Shown here one piece after another: positions 56,354 to 64,000 of a stretch of DNA of 64,000 nt. A model generated the notes under the pieces. It did no database searches, was not told the origin of the DNA, and saw only the letters and a list, made by a program, of their open reading frames with translations. How positions within the stretch are numbered: position 1 is the stretch's first letter; the number at the start of each line of letters is the position of its first letter. Location of the stretch: positions 2,606,649 to 2,670,648 of the forward strand of contig QCXZ01000045.1 of NCBI GenBank assembly GCA_025024175.1. The letters run 5' to 3'. The stretch is from Rhyzopertha dominica (lineage: Eukaryota; Arthropoda; Insecta; Coleoptera; Bostrichidae). The position numbers and the translations under genes are program-made.

Positions 56354-59300
56354 TGACGCATACTTGTGATCTGCCGATTTTTGAATTATTTGATATATTT
56401 TAATATGAGAAAACGTGGGAGTGTGTATTTTCAACATATTCTTTAGTGTTTTGTGAAATAATTAAACTTTAAGGTGACATTGATCTACAACCTTTAGTAC
56501 TATCGCTGCTTGCTATCGCCGTGCATATTGTAGTTTGAAAACGTAACAATCACATTGCATAAGCATTTTAATAACCTGATAAAACTTACACAGAAAGTAT
56601 ACAAACCACACTTCAACAAGATTAAAACAAAAAACACACTTTATTTCGAAAAATTTAGAATAATGAAGCATACAGAGTTAAGAATATAAAATAGTTTTGA
56701 AGAGAGCAACAAAGCGGCGACAAATCTACAAAAAAAAAGTTCTGTTCCAATAATGTTCTTAATATTTTAGCAACTTTGTTGTAACACAAGCGGATAGGAT
56801 TAGGATGGATGAATGCCATATACCATTCGAAATGCACATCGTTGAAATCGAATAACACGTTCGAATATTATCCACCCAACTTAACTTTTGAATGCGATTC
56901 GTTAGGGAATTTTGTTAATGTTAATATTTTATCGAAGGGGATGAACTTTGCTGTAATGCTACGGACAATTCCAAAAGTGGATAATGTCATCTTTAAAATC
57001 TTCAATAAGGTTGCTTCCAAAGAATCAAGCGGATAAGTCGTAACAACATCAGGGAAAATAAAGGGTCTTAGGGAGCGACATATATATGTCTGTCATATTT
57101 ACTATAAAAAGATAGTTTAATACGAATGTTATGTATATAATTACAGCAAGAAAATCATCTTTAAACAGCGCCAGTAATAAACTTTTATATTAATAAGGAT
57201 AGTTCAGTTTTTAATAAAGGTGCTCGTCCAAATTAATAAATTCTTGATTACCACAAATAAATTGAAGTTATATTTAGCTTTTTTACAAAACTAAAGATGA
57301 ATTTTGTTTGTATGTTCAGAGATTCTATCAAAGACTGATATTTATGACATAGGTAACTATTTTTAATACCACTATTTTACTACCTTTGAATTGGCAAAGT
57401 AATGTGAATTTATGTTTATTAACACTCTTTAAAAAAGAAAAATTTTGGTCTCTATCGACTCCTCAATAGCAGCTATATATTGATTGATTTAAAACATTCT
57501 TCACGTTTCATTAAGCGCATGTTCAGTATATTTATCTACATATGGTAATATGAAATAACCTTCAATGAGAGTAGAACATCTTCAAGTAATAGCAATGCCA
57601 ACTTCTTTCTGATATCTCCTCCATTCTAATATTTGAGAAAAACTTTCTCTAGGAACACCATTTTGAATACTCAATGGTGCAATAATCATTCATTGTAATT
57701 TTATTGTCAAATTTAAACAGATGTGTGCTAAAGGTTAGAAACGTATCTTTAGTTTCGATATCACTAATCCGTAAATCACACAACAATGCACTTTTTAGGG
57801 TCGAACTCGTACCCTTCGTACCTTTCATGAACTCCTTTAATGTATGGTAAGAAGTAATATCTATTCCTCTTGTAGTTCTTATCATGATTTATAGCTTGGA
57901 ACAAACACACAGAAGAGTGGAAGACTTTACTTTCTTTACGTTATCAACAAATCAACAAAATTATTGATTAATCTCCACTTAGCTTACAGATCAGTTTATG
58001 TTTTAAATAAAAATACCCATTACCTGTTGATAGAGTCAAATCCTTGTAGTTCGCATAGCACTTAATACAACCTTAAAACCACACCAGAGGTTATTTATTA
58101 GATGAACGTTGTTGAAAGGAACCATATGTAAGACCGGCACATAAACGACTGAAAAGCAATTCAAATGTGGAACCGATTGGGGATTTGTATACGAAAATAC
58201 TGTGCGGAGAAGATACATTATCTTACTAGGAAGAACAACAATCGAAGCTACAAAATTTTTATTAATGTTATTTAGTTACTGTAGTACGTTATCACCGTTG
58301 GAGATTAATGACCCTAAGTTGCTATTTTGATGCAGTGTACTTATATAAAACGCGAACAGTTAATACTTCAAAATAAGTATACTAGGTGTATTAAAATAAA
58401 TTCAATGCAAGTAAATTTAACTTCGTTTACTAGCTTACCTTTCTACGCTCATAAAGGTATTCTTGCGGAAGACAAACAAGTTTCCAGAATGTCGACATTG
58501 TTCTGTCATTATTATAATTTTGATAAACTGAGACAATTCTTCTGATAGCCAAGTCAATAATATTTGAAGAGCTGAACAAACAGGAAACATTGGCAAAGTT
58601 CAATATCTGGACTTATGATTTGCATTCAAAATCGGTAAGCAAGACACTCCTGTAATTTTTTTCGGACAAACGTGATAATTTTGATAGGTTTTTTGGAATT
58701 ACTTGGACTAAGAACTTATCAGTATTTTTTGTCATTTTTACCGAAAGTGAATCATCGGTAATCAACAGTAGCTGTTCTCTTGTGCACAACACAACTCGTC
58801 TCTCATAAAAGCAAGTTTGATAAATATTTCAACATCAGAGAGACTAATCGAGATCTAGTAGCTCGGCAATTTATCTATGGATATCAAAATGGCAAGGGGC
58901 AACACTACACTTCTAAGGAAATACCTTCGTAGCAAACATTAAAAAGAATATTTAAGATTATTTCCGGAAGAGGTAATTGTAACAAAGCAGAAGATCCCTG
59001 CAAGCATTTCCAGACCTACCAATCCAGAAATATTTTCTGCGAAATCCCAATTACAGGTTAGATATGAACGCAATGTACTTTTGATAAAGATTTGTAAATT
59101 TTTGAACTTTAACCCTGAAGGTGGAGAGGGATTATCGGTTTAACCGTCTTGCTTTATGCTTGTTGAGTTCGTCTCATTTGTAAATAACCGTCATGTAGGG
59201 GTATTCTCAAAAATCTAACTTTTAAAGAAAAACTTCAAAAATTAAACTTTATTAAAAAAAAGGAATCAAACTGAAACAATGCTGAATCTAATGAGCAAGT

Positions 59301-59406
59301 GTCGTTTTTTCCGTCTGCAAAGAGGCCAGTTGTACATTAATATGAATGATTAGGCAGTTTTTTTTCATAATTCCATTGTTTTTGTACGAAATTTTAAATT
59401 ATTAAC
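56354..59406. other. Gene-free stretch
   Basis: About 3 kb of AT-rich sequence. Open frames up to 78 codons (for example 57649-57885, minus) show no domain. No paired termini or RNA genes found. Confidence 0.35.
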
Positions 59407-59414
59407 ATTCTAAT

Positions 59415-60528
59415 CAGGGTTGGCATGATTAAAACAAAATGTTTAAAACACAATGTTTTAAACTTGTTTAAAACAACTCTTCCGTTTAAAACTTTGTTTT
59501 AAACAAATGCTTAAATCATTTGTTTTAAAGTGTTTTTTTTACTAATGTTTTAAGCAGTGTTTTTTAACTACTGTTGTATGTGATTCATTAATTATTACTA
59601 TTAGGTTCGTTTACCCTCCACAAATAGATAAACAGGATTATTAGTAATTACATATCTACATAACGTCACCTTACATTTGCATAAAAATGAATTCAATTCA
59701 AAACCAGGCCCAGTTTTTTATCGATACAACAGTTATAGAAATTAATAATAAACTTAACATTTTTTCTGTAGCTATAAATTACAAACATTTTAAAACAAAT
59801 AAAAATCTTAACCTTATCATAACAAAAAAAAAATGTATTTCTCGTCCAATACAACAAAACAATAAGTAAGACGTTCATTCAACACTTACTAGATAATTAC
59901 ATATTTAGCATAATAGAACAAATAGTTATCGGAACTTGGGAATATAAAAACAAGAAACAAGAAATAAAATATTTTTACTAGTACAAGCATATCTTTTTGC
60001 ACTTCTTGCATCGAGCTCGCATTGTACTGTTTTGCACCTTAATTTTGTCGAAGTAATTGCACCCTGCATTATTTCTCCTACTGGTCATTGGAATTGTTGA
60101 ACTTTAAACTTTAAACATACAAGGTCGGTTCCTATTCTCATTGTTCAAGTTGATATTAGCTAAAATCCACCCAGTAACCAGTATGTGATTGGTCTGGATT
60201 TTAAGAACAGAGTTGATTTTCGCTTAAAATAGAGAAGAAAAACCGGCTCATGATAACTAAAATTGTTGCGTAAACGCCGTACACATCGAATGCAAATGAC
60301 AAATGTCAACGGACAATCGTAGTCACCTAGGGATTTTTAGACAACTGCTACGCTACTTGTATTTATTTTCACTAATACACGTAGTAATTTGCATGAGAGT
60401 GCATGTTTAAAACGTTTTAAACATGTTTTTAACTAAGTAAGAAAAAACATGTTTAAAACAATTTAAACATGACTAAACTAAAAAAAACTGTTTATTTTGT
60501 TTAATTAAAAAAAAACATGTTTTTCCTG
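59415..60528. mobile_element. Non-autonomous hAT with GTTTTAAAC motifs
   Basis: Left end CAGGGTTGGCATG; right end ...ACATGTTTTTCCTG. ATTCTAAT flanks both ends exactly (59407-59414, 60529-60536), an 8-bp duplication typical of hAT. GTTTTAAAC and TGTTTAAAACA motifs crowd both subterminal regions (59430-59560 and 60400-60480). The interior has only a 60-codon frame of no known kind. Confidence 0.8.
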
Positions 60529-60536
60529 ATTCTAAT

Positions 60537-60901
60537 GTTGTTAATAATTAGTTATAAAATTTATTTTCCACCACAAAACTTTTGAAATTACTGTTTTTTA
60601 CAATAATTTCTAGTCAGAGTGTATATTTCCGAGAATCCTATCCAGGCCAAAAATATCAAAGTAACCGTTTGGAGACAAAAAAAACATCTGCCTGCTAATA
60701 CTATTATTATTAGCGTGTAGTAGGCGCAGCTGTCCTTCAAAATTTTCTTCCAGTTGTGCTATGTATTTCATCACGTGCACTTATTTAATTGCGAAAAGTG
60801 TTTTGAGTTTTGTGGAGAAGATTTTGAGTTTTGTCACCTCTATTTTGAATTTTGTGGTGAGCATTTTGACTTTTTACGTGTGCATTTAGTGTTATTCCAT
60901 C
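60537..60901. other. No recognised gene
   Basis: Flank between the hAT and the cysteine-rich pseudogene. A triplicated TTTTGAGTTTTGTGG-like phrase (60800-60860) is visible; otherwise nothing. Confidence 0.4.
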
Positions 60902-61428
60902 ATGAGTGATTGCTTTATTTGTAAAAGAAACCTTTAGGGTAAAGTGAAAAAAAACACTGTGAAGGCAAAATGAGTAGAAACCTTACTTAATCGAGCAATA
61001 GCAAAAATGACGAGGATAATGAATAACTAACAGCATTATGCCTCAATGAGAACGTCGACACTACATTGCTCACTGTCTTTGGAGAACGTTTTTGCATCTC
61101 TTTGTATGGTGGAACTAAAGATGATGATTCTCTTGACCGTCTCGCCAAGTCTGTGACAAAGAATACATTTAATTCGTCTTCACCTCTTCCAATACAAAAC
61201 ACAGCTCTGAGTATATTCATCAGGTCTAATCGTAGCTTGGGAATTACAATGACCCTCGAGGGCGGCTAGAAAAAATATGGACAAGTATTGACGCCCGTTC
61301 AAAGTTCAAAACCTCCGGCTTTCTCTACGCTTTTAAAGTTGATATCTTGTCGATGCAAACGAAAATGTGGAGCAATGTGTGGACATCGGAAGGCAGGCCT
61401 CAAGTCTTCTGCACTTTGCCTGAATTGG
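60902..61428 (+). pseudogene. Degenerate transposon-associated cysteine-rich ORF
   Basis: The frame 61066-61266 carries VFGERFCISLYGG and SVTKNTFNSSSPLP, then an in-frame stop. It continues in the same frame (61288-61428) to ISCRCKRKCGAMCGHRKAGL. This order, a GERF-x5-YGG box, a FN-x5-LP box and a final CxC-x3-C-x3-CGCRKAGLxC motif, is that of a widespread uncharacterised protein tail linked to arthropod mobile elements. Several expected cysteines are replaced (H, S and W). An upstream MSDCFICKR at 60902 may be its start, in another frame. Function unknown. Confidence 0.5.
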
Positions 61429-64000
61429 GTATTATCACTTTTTTTGAAAATTACGTAAAATGAATAAAGTTTCAATTTTGTTATAGCTTGAAGAGGATAT
61501 GAAAAATTATATGCGTTTTAAGTTGATAGAGGGAAATGTTATAATAAAGAACGACGTTGTTCCCCATATATTCGAAAATAGGTGGCAATTTATATTTATT
61601 CTGACCTCTAAAATAAATGTCAAGAATAGGGTACGTTTTTGATTCTTACATTTTTATGTTTACAAATAGTATGTTTCCAAAAACCCACTGTGATCAAATT
61701 ATCAATGCTACGTTAATTTGATTAAAGGTTCACTTATGCTTTTGCATTACGTTCCTCATCTCCACCGCGTTGAACCGCTCATCGCGGTACACAAATTCCA
61801 TAACAATGAACATGTCTTCAGAAGTCATAACTCATAAGTATTTCACTTTTTCTTGGCGTATTTTAATTCGCTTGTCACAAAATGAACGCAAACAACAAAC
61901 TGATAAATTGACGGGCTGAGGCTGACGCGTGACGCGCTGACCCCATGTAAACAAGCGGTCATTTACTAGACACCTGACGTCACGGCCAGTATGTTCGCGT
62001 TTTGGCGGTCTCTTTAAATATTCACATTTTTAATATTAAAAATACACCTTACGATCCATTTTTTCGAATTTATAAGCTGCCACAGCTATTTTGTGGATTA
62101 GATGCTACCTATTAATATGCAATTTAATAAAATATATATACATGGCAAATACCCAATTGTTCTGGGGAGACCTGCAGCAATATAATGAAGATATCAAAAT
62201 TGATCGAAGAGAATGATTTTGAAGACGAACTGATTGGAAGATCAACGACGTCCTGAGTCGCCGCCTGGCCCATCAAAAAGACTGAGGATACAGTAGATTG
62301 GAAAACATATTTTGATATTCTTAATTACACTAATTAATATGTCAGCTAGAAAATGATGCCTTACTGGGGACACGACCTAAAAAGACTACCTTGTAGGCGG
62401 TACGGAGAAGAGTTATAATATAATTATTAAAAACATTAAAATATCAGTTATTTAAATGTTTCTTATAAAAAGTTGGAAAGATGAAAGTAAGCTATGCCTT
62501 ATCGTTCATATTAATGTATACTTAACAGTACTGGAGAATAGTGAATGTTTAGCATCATTGTAAAATCCTAATAAATAAATAAAATATTAAAAGTTTGTAG
62601 TGAGATTTTTTTTGTAAAACAACCAGAAAAAAATTTCTTCCAAAATTTCTATTTATTTTCTTTAATAGTTTTGTTATTTTTGGTTCTACGACTAAAAGTT
62701 ACGGAACAAACGTTGTAGAGAATTTAATTTGCAACAAAAAATGTTTTTACAAATTTTCTGTGCGACAACTAGTTTGTGCGATATAGCGTAAAAACCATTC
62801 GAAGGGGTCGCAACCCCACAAACATGGATTTAACTTTACACTAACCCTCTCTTGGCATCCAAAATATAAAATCGCGTGCTCTGACTTTTGCAACCCCAAA
62901 TGTAACTTTTCAATGGTCTATTTAGAACATTTTTTACGACATAACCTCTTCATCAAAGGCCTTCTGTAACATCTTCGGCGCTTCCGAGGCAGATTATTCA
63001 TTTCACAAATAATTTTAAAGCAAAATTAAACCTGGTGAAAATTGATGTTTACGAAAACACCAATAGTTTTACAGCAATTGATTATATCTACTTGAAATTC
63101 TACACAGTTGTCAACGATAGTAATACCAACCTAAAAAATGATTATATGCTTTCATAATACCCGCAAAATTTTAAATAAGTAATTTGCTTAATTTTGTTGG
63201 ACACAGTAGTATATACTGCCCAGGATGATTTCACACATTCATTTACAAAGATAAAATGCATGCAGAAAGTCCTCCTCATTTATTGATCTAGAAACTATTA
63301 TAAATAAATATTTTATTCACGATAGTACATTAGAATTGCTATTGATTGGTCTTTTAGTGGTGGTCAGTCGCAATAATAACTTCAATTAACATTAAATTTA
63401 TATTGAAATTATAATTATTACCTCTTGTGGAGATTTCTTATTAACTCCCTCCAGATGCTGTTAGAAATTTTTCGCCCGCGTTCCCGATTAGGAAAACGAG
63501 GCCAAAACGACTCCAGCACCTCTAAAACACCAGCCGCCTACTAGGAAGAAGTGGAACTCCGTTACATAACACTCAAGTGCCGTTTTACAACGGAGGTTGC
63601 TACACAGCAGCAAAGGCACTCGCGGAAACAGGAACGAAAGAAGAAATTGGCCACAGTGAAAGGCCGGAGAAGTCGAAAAATGCCAAGTGCAGGGGGAAAT
63701 TACATAACAGAGGCTTTCCTTGTTAGTTCTTTTGTTATGCGCACGTCTTATGGTAATGGAATATTAATATGCGAGAATTATTTTTTCCTGGGATGGTAAT
63801 GCGTATAGAGTTAATTAGGGAATTACGTAAGCAGTGCTTGAAAGTGTGATGCGTTAAAACTTTCGTAAGGAACGTACGTAATGCATTTTTTCGGTTTGAG
63901 TGGTTGATTTAACTTCAAAAATTAAAACGCATCCAGTTGTCTGCAGTTAATTTAGAAGCTGTCAAAGCAAGGATACATATTTTTAAATTATTCTATAAAG
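61429..64000. other. Gene-free stretch
   Basis: 2.6 kb of AT-rich sequence. Small coding-like patches, for example at 61745-61840 on the minus strand and 62160-62290 on the plus strand, are interrupted by stops and match nothing I know. The 82-codon frame at 63551-63799 is basic at its start and has no domain. Confidence 0.35.

Overview
This is an AT-rich, repeat-dominated stretch of animal nuclear DNA, most likely from an insect with a large genome. It has GT-AG introns, a CRAL-TRIO lipid-transfer gene of the kind expanded in insects, interstitial TTAGG-type telomere units, and very many hAT, Tc1/mariner, Gypsy, LINE and Penelope-like (PLE) remnants. I cannot name the species. Scattered N bases mark unresolved positions.

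Only one host gene can be supported with confidence. It is a CRAL-TRIO (alpha-tocopherol transfer protein-like) gene on the minus strand, with coding exons at 31830-31556, 18469-18286, 16392-16216 and 15627-15427. The splice phases match exactly and give a 278-residue protein. Its 13-kb first intron holds a PLE with an inverted tail, a TTAA MITE, a TA-flanked element full of ACGT motifs, a perfect palindromic MITE, tRNA-derived SINE heads and most of a second inverted-tail PLE.

Layout: 0.4-1.1 kb, a possible untranslated exon pair. 1.8-5.3 kb, a TTAA MITE nested in a palindromic MITE, then an unclassified repeat and a second TTAA MITE. 7.1-8.2 kb, a hAT element with an interstitial telomere-like tract. 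10.7 kb, a solo PLE tail. 11.4-15.1 kb, a broken Gypsy element with a 1.9-kb insertion. 15.4-31.8 kb, the CRAL-TRIO gene. 32.5-36.5 kb, degraded PLE tails, an ATCGAT-rich repeat and a tRNA-like head. 37.4-39.9 kb, a PLE interrupted by an RNase H-bearing LINE. 41.2-46.0 kb, a hAT with a perfect 8-bp target duplication holding a second hAT and a 3-kb foldback. 46.8-47.7 kb, a fourth TTAA MITE. 52.3-56.3 kb, a hAT with a perfect 8-bp duplication holding a Tc1/mariner copy and a PLE whose 3' end lies as a palindrome of about 0.95-kb arms between (TA)n tracts. 59.4-60.5 kb, another hAT. 60.9-61.4 kb, a degenerate transposon-associated cysteine-rich ORF.

The most interesting recurring signal is a small hairpin at or near the 3' ends of several unlike PLE families here. 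It has a hammerhead-like frame (CTGATGA, one extra T, a variable stem-loop, then GAAA) and the stem bases co-vary between families. Three PLE copies also carry an inverted copy of their own 3' end. I infer that this reflects how these elements replicate or insert. All calls rest on reading the sequence; no searches were run.
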